In this document: piece by piece, positions 57,302-64,000 of the stretch
How the letters are laid out: every line of letters starts with the position of its first letter
Position numbering within the stretch: the stretch's first letter is position 1
Source of the DNA: Oceanobacillus jeddahensis
GTDB taxonomy: Bacteria; Bacillota; Bacilli; Bacillales; Amphibacillaceae
Assembly (NCBI RefSeq): GCF_000750635.1
Contig: NZ_CCDM010000001.1
Location: 930,001 to 994,000, forward strand
Direction of reading: 5' to 3'
Length of the DNA: 64,000 nt
Program-made: the position numbers and the translations under genes
The notes under the pieces: model-generated
Told to the model about the DNA's origin: nothing
What the model saw: the letters and a program-made list of their open reading frames with translations, nothing else
The model's database searches: none

Positions 57302-58000
57302 GTGAAAAAAAAGAATAACTTTATCATTGTAGGATTAGGACTTGCCGTGGTAATAATAGCAATACTGCTAGCCACTGGAACGAGCGAAAATGATACGTAC
57401 GAAAATTTTAAAGAGCTCAGTGAACATGAGCATCAAGACGAGGGTTATCGTATTAGTTCAGGAAAAGGTAACCCCGATGTGATGTTAATAGCAATTCATG
57501 GTGGAGGAATAGAACCCGGCACAACAGAACTGGCTGAACAGTCAGCTTTAGCCGGTGGATATTCCTTCTATTCTTTTCAAGGGATAAAATTAACAAACAA
57601 TACGGAGCTGCATATTACTTCCACCAATTTCGATGAGCCGGAAGCTTTAGACCTTGTGTCAGATAGTTTATATACCGTTTCTTTCCATGGATATGAGGAC
57701 GAAGTGGAGAAACACACCTATGTCGGAGGGCTGGATAAAAGGTTATCGCAATCAATAGAAAAAGAGCTTAAAAATGCTGGTTTCTCGGTAAGTGATGCAC
57801 CTAAAGAATTTGACGGAAAAGATAAGAATAATATCGTTAATAAAAATAAGCAGGAAAAAGGAGTTCAGCTAGAAATAAGCACAGCTCAAAGAAAAGCATT
57901 TTTTGAGGATAATGATTTCTTATCTAAAAACCGAGAAAATCAAACAGAAGAATTTGATAATTATATAGAAGCTATTCAAAACGGATTGGAAGGTGTTTAG
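57302..58000 (+). CDS. Poly-gamma-glutamate hydrolase family protein, copy 2
   Basis: 232 residues from GTG 57302 (ATCGAGGTAG upstream, the same pre-start sequence as copy 1). Membrane anchor FIIVGLGLAVVIIAILLATG, then IHGGGIEPGTTELAEQSA, YTVSFHGY, EKHTYVGGLD and GVQLEISTAQRKAFF. The DNA is nearly identical to copy 1 over long stretches (e.g. the shared block at ~38210-38290 and 57540-57620), so the duplication is recent. External gamma-polyglutamate or capsule hydrolase, likely. Confidence 0.85.
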   Translation: MKKKNNFIIVGLGLAVVIIAILLATGTSENDTYENFKELSEHEHQDEGYRISSGKGNPDVMLIAIHGGGIEPGTTELAEQSALAGGYSFYSFQGIKLTNNTELHITSTNFDEPEALDLVSDSLYTVSFHGYEDEVEKHTYVGGLDKRLSQSIEKELKNAGFSVSDAPKEFDGKDKNNIVNKNKQEKGVQLEISTAQRKAFFEDNDFLSKNRENQTEEFDNYIEAIQNGLEGV

Positions 58001-58384
58001 ATGATATGATGTGTAGCATAACAGAATATTAGAAAAATATGGATGTAAGATATCTTTGTTGATTATTTTTAAGTATATTTGGCTGTGTTTGAAATTATAT
58101 TATAGGTATTTTCCTAATTAGACACTTATGAATTAAGATAAAGCGCCCTGTAAGTAGATAAGTAGTTTTAACCCTTATCTACTTACAGGGTCTATTTTAT
58201 TTTAAGCAAATATTATTTTTTAGTTTTGATTATTTGATAATAAAATAAAACCAAAGTGATTCTTGAACACTTATTTCTCACTTTTATAGCGGAGTAATTA
58301 GGAATTTTGTAGTTTGATTCAGAAACAGAGTATGGGCTTAAACAAATATTTAAATAAACTTGTCAGTGATGGACTGTAATTATT
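58001..58384. other. Gap between convergent genes, with terminator
   Basis: Contains the long hairpin at 58146-58190; nothing else I can support. Confidence 0.5.
58146..58190. terminator. Strong terminator between convergent genes
   Basis: CCCTGTAAGTAGATAA (58146-58161) and TTATCTACTTACAGGG (58175-58190) pair perfectly and are followed by T-rich sequence on the plus strand. Ends the PGA hydrolase unit and probably also protects against leftward read-through. Confidence 0.85.
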
Positions 58385-59701
58385 CTAAAAAGGTTTTGTT
58401 TCTTGTATTTGTTCTGGTTTTGCATCTAATTCATTGGTTAAACGTACATTGGCTGAACGTAAATGTCCAATCAATCCTTCGCGATAAGATTGTCTCACGC
58501 AATGGGGAGCGAGTGTTTTGACACCTTCTTCATGGATGTGTTGGTAGGTGACAACTTTTAGGAATGTTCCTACCCAAACGCCACCTGTAAATTTGGCTGC
58601 TTCTTTGGTAGGAAGAATATGATTTGTTCCTACCAATTTATCAGCATAGACGACAGAGGATTTCTCACCTAGAAATAACGAACCATAATTAGTAAGGTGA
58701 TCTAAATACTGATAAGCTTCTTTTAAATGAACGTGCAAGTGCTCCGCTGCAAGGTCATTTGTTAAAACAATTGCTTCATCAATTGTTTCTGTTACAAATA
58801 CACGTCCCATTCGATTCCAAGATTCGCGTGCTGTATCACTAGTAGGAAGTGATTTTAACTGATTTTCGATTTCTACTAAGACTTTTTCCGCCAGCTCTTG
58901 ACTTGTAGATACAAGAGTGCCTTGAGCATGAACATCATGCTCTGATTGAGCTAATAGGTCGCTTGCGACGTATGTAGGATTGGAATGTTTATCAGCTAAA
59001 ACGAGTACTTCACTTGGCCCGGCCAATAAATCAATACCTACTTCTCCATGAACTTGTCGTTTTGCTTCTGTAACAAAACGGTTCCCAGGACCCGTTATTT
59101 TATTTACCGGTTTTATCGACTCGGTACCATAAGTTAAGGCAGCTATAGCTTGAGCGCCTCCGCTGGCAAATATTTCGTCAGCTCCTGAAAGATGAGCAGC
59201 ATAAAGAACTGCAGGATGTATTATGCCATCTTTCGTAGGTGGTGTACAAACTCGAATGTTTTTCACACCTGCTACTTTAGCTGGTATGATAGCCATTTGT
59301 GCAGAAGATAATAATGGATATCGCCCACCAGGTACATAAGCCCCTATGGATTCAATAGGAATAACCTTTTGCCCAAGAATGATACCTGGAAGCATTTCTT
59401 TTTCAAATTCTGTTAATGTTTCTCGCTGCGCTTTAGCAAAGGCGGAGATCCTCTCAATAGAGAATTGCATATCCTCTAATAAAGTTTGAGGTAACTGCTT
59501 TTTAGCATTTATAATTTCGTCTTCACTAACTTTAATATTATTTATTTCAACTTGGTCAAGTTTCTTTAAATAATTTTTTAAAGCTTGATCTCCATTAAGT
59601 TTAACTTCTTCAATAATGGTGGACACGATTTCTTTTAAAGAATCTGTTGTTTCAGTAGTTATTTCTTCTTGTTCTTTTACACGATAAATCATTAGACTCA
59701 C
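58385..59701 (-). CDS. hisD: HisD-family dehydrogenase (histidinol dehydrogenase-like)
   Basis: 438 residues with the family's sequence: IESIGAYVPGGRYPLLSSAQMAIIPAKVAGV, ASGGAQAIAALTYGTESI, ITGPGNRFVTEAKRQVHG, LLAGPSEVLVLAD, ASDLLAQSEHDVHAQGTLVS (zinc site) and LAAEHLHVHL (catalytic Glu-His). It stands away from other his genes, with a perfect sigma-54 promoter in front and divergent from a peptidase/symporter operon, so it is probably a specialised paralogue (HpsN-like enzymes that oxidise other amino- or sulfo-alcohols are precedents) rather than the biosynthetic enzyme. Confidence 0.75.
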   Translation of the reverse strand: MSLMIYRVKEQEEITTETTDSLKEIVSTIIEEVKLNGDQALKNYLKKLDQVEINNIKVSEDEIINAKKQLPQTLLEDMQFSIERISAFAKAQRETLTEFEKEMLPGIILGQKVIPIESIGAYVPGGRYPLLSSAQMAIIPAKVAGVKNIRVCTPPTKDGIIHPAVLYAAHLSGADEIFASGGAQAIAALTYGTESIKPVNKITGPGNRFVTEAKRQVHGEVGIDLLAGPSEVLVLADKHSNPTYVASDLLAQSEHDVHAQGTLVSTSQELAEKVLVEIENQLKSLPTSDTARESWNRMGRVFVTETIDEAIVLTNDLAAEHLHVHLKEAYQYLDHLTNYGSLFLGEKSSVVYADKLVGTNHILPTKEAAKFTGGVWVGTFLKVVTYQHIHEEGVKTLAPHCVRQSYREGLIGHLRSANVRLTNELDAKPEQIQETKPF

Positions 59702-59728
59702 CTCTTATTTTGTATTTGTATTATTTAC

Positions 59729-59744
59729 AGCAATAAATATGCCA
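59729..59744 (-). promoter_or_regulatory. Sigma-54 promoter for the hisD-like gene
   Basis: On the minus strand TGGCATATTTATTGCT: GG and GC elements exactly ten bases apart, as in the TGGCAC-N5-TTGCW consensus, ~30 bp before the start codon. Matches all invariant bases. Confidence 0.8.
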
Positions 59745-59852
59745 ATGCTTTATGAGTTAAAGATACAGTTAGAAAAATATGTTTACATAGATGTACTATA
59801 ATAGTAGAAAGAAAGATAGTAATTTATTAATAATAGTAATTCTTCAAGCGGT

Positions 59853-59887
59853 GACCCAAATGTAAGTCGATGACCTTTATTTGGGTC
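59853..59887. promoter_or_regulatory. Inverted repeat between the sigma-54 promoters
   Basis: GACCCAAAT (59853-59861) and ATTTGGGTC (59879-59887), perfect 9-bp arms with a 17-base spacer. Its place about 110-150 bp from both promoters suits an enhancer site for the activator; a transcription terminator is the alternative, as GTTTT follows. Confidence 0.5.
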
Positions 59888-60013
59888 GTTTTAAGGGAGG
59901 TTCATATGAAAAGGGAATTATAAAGACTGGAGAAAATAGTTGGCTAAAAAATACAATACACCAATTATGTTTAAAGTTTATTTTAAAATGAATAATTATA
60001 AAATTCTTAAATT

Positions 60014-60029
60014 TGGCATGAATATTGCA
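60014..60029 (+). promoter_or_regulatory. Sigma-54 promoter for the MlrC/symporter operon
   Basis: TGGCATGAATATTGCA matches the sigma-54 -24/-12 consensus with exact GG-N10-GC spacing. Transcription would start near 60041, about 35 nt before the start codon. Confidence 0.85.
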
Positions 60030-60074
60030 TATTGAAATAAAAGGAGTATTTAATTTTATAGAGGGAGTGATATG

Positions 60075-61568
60075 ATGCGTATTCTGATTGCACAAGTAAA
60101 ACAAGAAACAAATACTTTTTGTGAGGTTCCAACTACGTTAAGAACATTTTCCTCCAGTTATCTCTACTTTAAAGAAGAAATTGAAGAAAATCTAAAAGCG
60201 ACACGTACAGAAATAGGTGGGTTTTTACAGGAGATACATAACCAAGGAGGAAGTTTTATACCAACTGTTGCTGCGTCAGCAATTTCTGGAGGAAGCGTTG
60301 TGGAAGAAGATTATCAAATCCTGAAACAATCTATTTTAGAACCTCTGAAACAAGAAATAAATGTTGATGGAGTACTATTATCTCTTCATGGAGCAATGGT
60401 TACAGACCTTCATGAAGATCCAGAAGGAGACATTATTGAATCTGTTCGATTCGCCATTGGAGCTGATATTCCTATCGCAGTTAGTATTGATCCTCATGCA
60501 TATGTATCTAAAAAAATGCTCAGATATGCAGATATTATAGTTGCTTATAAAACATTTCCTCATATTGATCAATATGAAACTGGACTACATACAGCGAAAT
60601 TGTTATTTGAAACATTAAGTGGAAAGATTAAACCAGTAATGAGAGCTGTACATCTTCCTATGTTAATTAGTCCCGAAGCACAGGTCGATTCAGCATATCC
60701 AATGAAAGATGTACTAGGATATGGAAGGGAATTTGAGAAGAATGATAGCGTATTATCCACAAGCATTTGTCCCGTACAGCCTTGGTTGGATCTGCCAAAT
60801 ATTCATTCAACTATTATCACAATTTGTGATGAAAATGATCCTCAAGCTATTGATATCTCTAAGAAAATTGCTGCGTTTCTTTGGGAGAAGAGGGATGCAT
60901 TTATGCCTGAACGTTACTCTCCAGAGGAAGCTGTACGCACAGCTATTCACTGTAAAGGGGACAAGCCAGTAGCGTTAGTAGAGCCTTTTGATTCAACGCT
61001 TGCTGGTGCTCCAGGGAATAGTGTGACTTTGTTGAAAGCGCTATTAGAACAGGGAACATCCGTAGTAAGTTATATTACGATTATTGATCCTATAACGGTA
61101 GAGCAGGCATTTCAATTCGAAGAAGGTTCTGAAGTAGATCTATCCGTTGGTGTTGATCAAGAGAGTCTTTTAGAAGATACTTCCCTAAGTATTAGAGGAA
61201 CCTTATATAAACTGAAGGAAGATGCAAGTTTTTATTTACAAGCGACAGGTGTTATGGAAGGAATGGGGAACACCGCCATTATTAAAATAGATCATATTTA
61301 TCTTGTTATCTGCTCTAATGCGTTTGCTCATCAAGATCCCAATAGTTATAGATCTCTGGACTTAGATATATCAAAAGCAAAAATAATAGGTATAAAATCT
61401 ACATTACATTTTAGAGCATTCTATTCTGAACATGTTCAAGATATTTTGTTCATTGAAGGGAAAGGTGTAAGTAGCGGAAACTTTTTCGATTTTAATTGGA
61501 AGAAGATTAATAGACCTATTTGGCCACTTGATGAGGAGAATGCAATTAGTACTTTTGAAATTATATAA
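60075..61568 (+). CDS. M81 family metallopeptidase, MlrC-like
   Basis: 497 residues; ATG 60075 fits GAGGGAG (60061-60067) better than ATG 60072. MRILIAQVKQETNTFCEVPTTL opens it, with VLLSLHGAMVTDLHEDPEGDIIESVR, VSIDPHAYVSKKM, YKTFPHIDQYETGL (metal-binding residues) and VEPFDSTLAGAPGNSVTLLKALLEQ. The family includes MlrC of the microcystin-degradation pathway, which hydrolyses linear peptides. Here, next to a symporter and HisD-like enzyme, it may cleave a small imported amide or peptide. Confidence 0.85.
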   Translation: MRILIAQVKQETNTFCEVPTTLRTFSSSYLYFKEEIEENLKATRTEIGGFLQEIHNQGGSFIPTVAASAISGGSVVEEDYQILKQSILEPLKQEINVDGVLLSLHGAMVTDLHEDPEGDIIESVRFAIGADIPIAVSIDPHAYVSKKMLRYADIIVAYKTFPHIDQYETGLHTAKLLFETLSGKIKPVMRAVHLPMLISPEAQVDSAYPMKDVLGYGREFEKNDSVLSTSICPVQPWLDLPNIHSTIITICDENDPQAIDISKKIAAFLWEKRDAFMPERYSPEEAVRTAIHCKGDKPVALVEPFDSTLAGAPGNSVTLLKALLEQGTSVVSYITIIDPITVEQAFQFEEGSEVDLSVGVDQESLLEDTSLSIRGTLYKLKEDASFYLQATGVMEGMGNTAIIKIDHIYLVICSNAFAHQDPNSYRSLDLDISKAKIIGIKSTLHFRAFYSEHVQDILFIEGKGVSSGNFFDFNWKKINRPIWPLDEENAISTFEII

Positions 61569-61580
61569 GGGGGAAATGAC

Positions 61581-63146
61581 ATGAGTATCACTGCATATAT
61601 CATCCCAATGTTTATTATCTATTTTGCATTTATCATTATATTGGGATTCTATCATTCAAAAGGAATAAAAAATTCAGATGATTTTCTTGTGGATGGAAGA
61701 AAGACAGGTTTTTGGGTGCTAGTAGGAACGATTGTTGGAACAAATGTCGGTGGCGGTACAATGATTGGAATGACAGGTGAAGCTTATCAGATGGGAGTAT
61801 CTGCTTTATGGCCAATATTACCGATGATTGTATTTGTCCTAATTTGGACTTTCTTATTTGTAAAATATATTAACCGAATTAGACAAGTAACCTTGCCAGA
61901 TTTCTTAGTTCTTCGTTTTGGAGAAAGTGTTCGTATTCCCTCTGCATTGTTAACAATGTTACGATCTATCGTAATGACTGGCATGCAAATTTTAGCGATG
62001 GCCTCGATTATTTCTGCAACATTGGGATGGGATACGTCAGCTTCACTGGCATTCTCGTTTATTGTTACCGTAGTTTATTGTATATTAGGCGGAATGCATA
62101 CTGTAATGGTAACAGATGCAATACAAACAGTTATTCAAACTATTGGTCCCCTCCTAATTCTAGGAATATTATTATATTCTCTAACCGTTTCTGGGTCTGT
62201 ATCCCAAGTAACATCAGAAATAGATCCGAGCTTTTGGAATCTTTGGGAGCCAGGATGGGTTGTTATATTTGGTTTTATAGCAGCTAGTGGCCCTTACTAT
62301 TTAGTGTATCAACCTATGTGGCAACGAGTTTATTCTGCAAAAGATGAAAGTACAGCTTTTAAAAGTATGTTGTGGGGAACGATTTTTTCTTTTATAACCT
62401 GTCTATTACCTGTAGCGATTGGTATTCTCGCTAATGCAGTTGCACCTAGTGGAATTGCTCCAGATAGCGTTTTACCATGGATGTATTTAGAGTATTTTCC
62501 TCCACTTATCGGCTCCTTTTTTGCTGTTTCTTTAATTGCAGCTATTATGAGTGTATTGGACTCCATGGTTTTGGACGGTTCTGCTAACTTAGTAAGAGAT
62601 GTGTATCAAAAACGCATCAACCCTGATGCAACAAATAAACAATTAGTATTTATGGGAAGGATAGCCGTAGTGATCATCTCTACCATTGGTTTATTATTAG
62701 CAATCGCACTTCCAAATTTAATTGTGCTTTGGGTATTTGCGAATACGTTGGCGGCAGGCGGTATTGTTATCCCAGCATTGGCTGCTTGGTTTTTCAAAAA
62801 GGCTACTGCGAAAGGAGCTTTTTGGTCTATCGTATTAGGAGGTACAGGCACGCTAGGATGGGGGCTAATTAATTGGTGGGCAACAGGAAGTCCAGATACA
62901 CCCTATTTTGGTATTCACCCTGTATATGTTGGATTTGTATTAAGCTTGCTTGCTCTTATTCTATTTAGTATGAATAGCCCTCATTCTCCTGAGGAAAATC
63001 CAGAGGCAACTTTGTATAAAAAGGATGATCTTGTACTTGCAGATAACAAGCAAGTCAATAAAATAAAAATTAATCAGACCTATGCAACATTTATAAATAC
63101 TCCTAATAAGACAGATATGGAAAGGGAAATTATAAATGAGCATTAA
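61581..63146 (+). CDS. Sodium:solute symporter (SSS family) of the sigma-54 operon
   Basis: 521 residues with ~13 membrane helices. LVGTIVGTNVGGGTMIGMTGEAYQMGVSALWPI is the sodium-binding helix region, and SLIAAIMSVLDSMVLDGSANLVRDVY a second conserved region. Twelve bases after the peptidase gene (GGGGGAAATGAC), so the imported substrate probably meets that enzyme. The last residues overlap the next ORF. Confidence 0.88.
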   Translation: MSITAYIIPMFIIYFAFIIILGFYHSKGIKNSDDFLVDGRKTGFWVLVGTIVGTNVGGGTMIGMTGEAYQMGVSALWPILPMIVFVLIWTFLFVKYINRIRQVTLPDFLVLRFGESVRIPSALLTMLRSIVMTGMQILAMASIISATLGWDTSASLAFSFIVTVVYCILGGMHTVMVTDAIQTVIQTIGPLLILGILLYSLTVSGSVSQVTSEIDPSFWNLWEPGWVVIFGFIAASGPYYLVYQPMWQRVYSAKDESTAFKSMLWGTIFSFITCLLPVAIGILANAVAPSGIAPDSVLPWMYLEYFPPLIGSFFAVSLIAAIMSVLDSMVLDGSANLVRDVYQKRINPDATNKQLVFMGRIAVVIISTIGLLLAIALPNLIVLWVFANTLAAGGIVIPALAAWFFKKATAKGAFWSIVLGGTGTLGWGLINWWATGSPDTPYFGIHPVYVGFVLSLLALILFSMNSPHSPEENPEATLYKKDDLVLADNKQVNKIKINQTYATFINTPNKTDMEREIINEH

Positions 63147-63651
63147 CCAAAAATATAATATTATTTCTTTACAGTATTCCTTGCAAGAGGTTTTAGATAA
63201 ATACGTTAAAAAAGGACAAGTAATAAAATATTCAATGATATACAGTCCTATCTTTTTAATTAAGGTAAATATCACTACCAGATTTTTCATGAAAAAAGTA
63301 AATAAAACAGGTACATGGGTTTTTGATGCTGTCAATCAGAGTGTAAATATTTGTCCAGAAGCTCTCCAAACAGAAGTTAGTGAATTGAATGATGATATTA
63401 TCCTTGAATCGAGTGTAACTGTAGAAGAAGCAGAATTATTAGCAAAGAATGCAACTTTAGCTAATAAATTTAAATACCTTCAAAATCCGGAATTTAATGA
63501 TATCGATGTGATTGAAGAAATGTATCAGCCTTATTATATGATCTTATGGAAGCATAAGAAAAAAGAGAAAATATATCTTATTGATGCAGTTACTGGAGAA
63601 GAGAATCTTTTGATGAGGGAAAGAATGAATATTCCTATTCACCTTAAATAA
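63136..63651 (+). CDS. Unrecognised 171-residue protein ending the sigma-54 operon
   Basis: ATG 63136 lies inside the symporter gene (AAGGGAAAT upstream), overlapping by 11 nt. The protein has no signal peptide and no long membrane segment; it is alpha/beta-looking, with VTVEEAELLAKNATLANKFKYL and YYMILWKHKKKEKIYLIDAVTG. I do not recognise it; the overlap suggests translation coupled to the symporter and a role as its cytoplasmic partner. Confidence 0.6.
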   Translation: MSINQKYNIISLQYSLQEVLDKYVKKGQVIKYSMIYSPIFLIKVNITTRFFMKKVNKTGTWVFDAVNQSVNICPEALQTEVSELNDDIILESSVTVEEAELLAKNATLANKFKYLQNPEFNDIDVIEEMYQPYYMILWKHKKKEKIYLIDAVTGEENLLMRERMNIPIHLK

Positions 63652-63659
63652 TCAAGTAT

Positions 63660-63700
63660 TAATAGAAACAGACTTTGTATGGGGAAGTCTGTTTCTATTA
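63660..63700. terminator. Bidirectional terminator between convergent genes
   Basis: TAATAGAAACAGACTT (63660-63675) pairs perfectly with AAGTCTGTTTCTATTA (63685-63700), between stop codons at 63651 and 63704. Confidence 0.8.
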
Positions 63701-63703
63701 GTA

Positions 63704-64000
63704 TTAAATGTTATACTCTATAAATTTTCTGCTGATGGTACTTTGGGTAGAGTCCAGCTCTTTGGCTACTTGTCGGGTAGTACGGTGTTTTTGCTTCATT
63801 TCTAGTAGTATTTCTCTTTCCAAAAGGCATATTCTTTCTTTTAAAGAAAGTGACTCATTGGTATCCATTGCTCTTCGTACATTCTCACTTATATTTTCTT
63901 CCATGACCGTTTCGTTATTCATTACGATATCCGAATTTACGGTATCTATGAGGGAATCCGAACTTGTTATAAAAAGACGCTCCACTGTATTTTTTATTTG
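63704..64000 (-). CDS. Sigma-54-dependent activator, C-terminal part (cut by window edge)
   Basis: The frame is open to the right edge (QIKNTVERLFITSSDSLID, the typical end of the sigma-54 interaction AAA+ domain); GTG 63985 is not the real start. The C-terminus has a helix-turn-helix, LEREILLEMKQKHRTTRQVAKELDSTQSTISRKFIEY, like TyrR-type activators. It probably drives the two sigma-54 promoters at 59729-59744 and 60014-60029. Confidence 0.8.
   Translation of the reverse strand, partial: QIKNTVERLFITSSDSLIDTVNSDIVMNNETVMEENISENVRRAMDTNESLSLKERICLLEREILLEMKQKHRTTRQVAKELDSTQSTISRKFIEYNI

Larger units (their letters stand above)
59702..60071. other. Divergent control region with two sigma-54 promoters
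   Basis: 370 bp between the hisD-like gene (minus) and the MlrC-like gene (plus). It contains the two promoters listed below and an inverted repeat at 59853-59887, and nothing coding except a 5-codon frame after GGGAGG at 59895-59900. Confidence 0.7.

Noticed and set aside
58385..59701. Biosynthetic histidinol dehydrogenase of the his operon
   Set aside because: It stands alone with a sigma-54 promoter and faces a catabolic peptidase/symporter operon; a catabolic paralogue is more likely, though the sequence alone cannot exclude the biosynthetic role.
59780..59810. Sigma-A promoter with TATAAT near 59797
   Set aside because: No -35 at 16-18 bp; the sigma-54 elements fit far better for both divergent genes.

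Overview
The window is AT-rich DNA of a low-GC Gram-positive bacterium. Strong Shine-Dalgarno sites, TTG/GTG starts, lipoproteins with LAAC-type lipoboxes, cre-like sites, PRD regulators and a sortase-anchored SD-repeat protein point to Bacillaceae, most like Oceanobacillus/Virgibacillus-type halotolerant bacilli (inference). No rRNA, tRNA, CRISPR array or intact insertion sequence was seen.

Layout. 1-9000: end of an ABC-2 permease, a membrane-tethered permuted papain-fold hydrolase, a rifampin phosphotransferase (Rph) with a structured leader, a large palindromic repeat, an alpha/beta-hydrolase relic, and several small lipoproteins and membrane proteins, one of them (a zinc-ribbon protein) frameshifted. 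9000-17300: an apparent cell-wall adhesin cassette. It holds a 998-aa SD-repeat protein ending in an LPSTA sorting signal, a six-hairpin-like protein, an SdgA/SdgB-like glycosyltransferase and a class D sortase. 17500-25500: a compact five-gene operon that looks like an antiphage or DNA-modification-sensing system: a large protein with HhH-like repeats and a sigma-70 region 4-like helix-turn-helix, a PLD-SF2 helicase, a 57-aa protein, a DndD-like zinc-hook ATPase and a small protein resembling a phosphorothioation-associated family.

26200-37000: a TauE/SafE permease with a LysR regulator, then an IclR-controlled sugar-acid operon. That operon has a TctCBA tripartite tricarboxylate transporter, an enolase-superfamily dehydratase, an alkaline-phosphatase-superfamily enzyme, a 2-keto-3-deoxygluconate kinase and a KDPG aldolase broken by a 4-bp tandem duplication. 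38000-46000: a sorbitol/hexitol PTS operon (dehydrogenase, PRD activator, GutM, EIIC, EIIB, EIIA) with a hexulose-phosphate synthase/isomerase pair (RuMP enzymes) attached. 46200-48700 (minus): a restriction endonuclease and nSTAND-like ATPase encoded in two frames that meet at an A-AAA-AAC slippery heptamer.

48900-57000: an amino-sugar operon under a cre site (sodium symporter, AGE epimerase, ceramidase-like hydrolase, NagB, NagA, SIS protein, ROK regulator). Two near-identical poly-gamma-glutamate hydrolase genes (37967 and 57302) flank the 19-kb hexitol/defence/amino-sugar segment as direct repeats. 58300-64000: a HisD-family dehydrogenase and a divergent MlrC-family peptidase plus sodium symporter operon. 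Each side has a textbook sigma-54 promoter, and the C-terminal end of a sigma-54 activator gene enters from the right edge.

The candidates I rate most likely to be under-described are the 17.5-25.5 kb operon, the two-frame REase-ATPase gene, the SD-repeat/glycosyltransferase/class D sortase cassette, and the divergent sigma-54 hisD/mlrC regulon.
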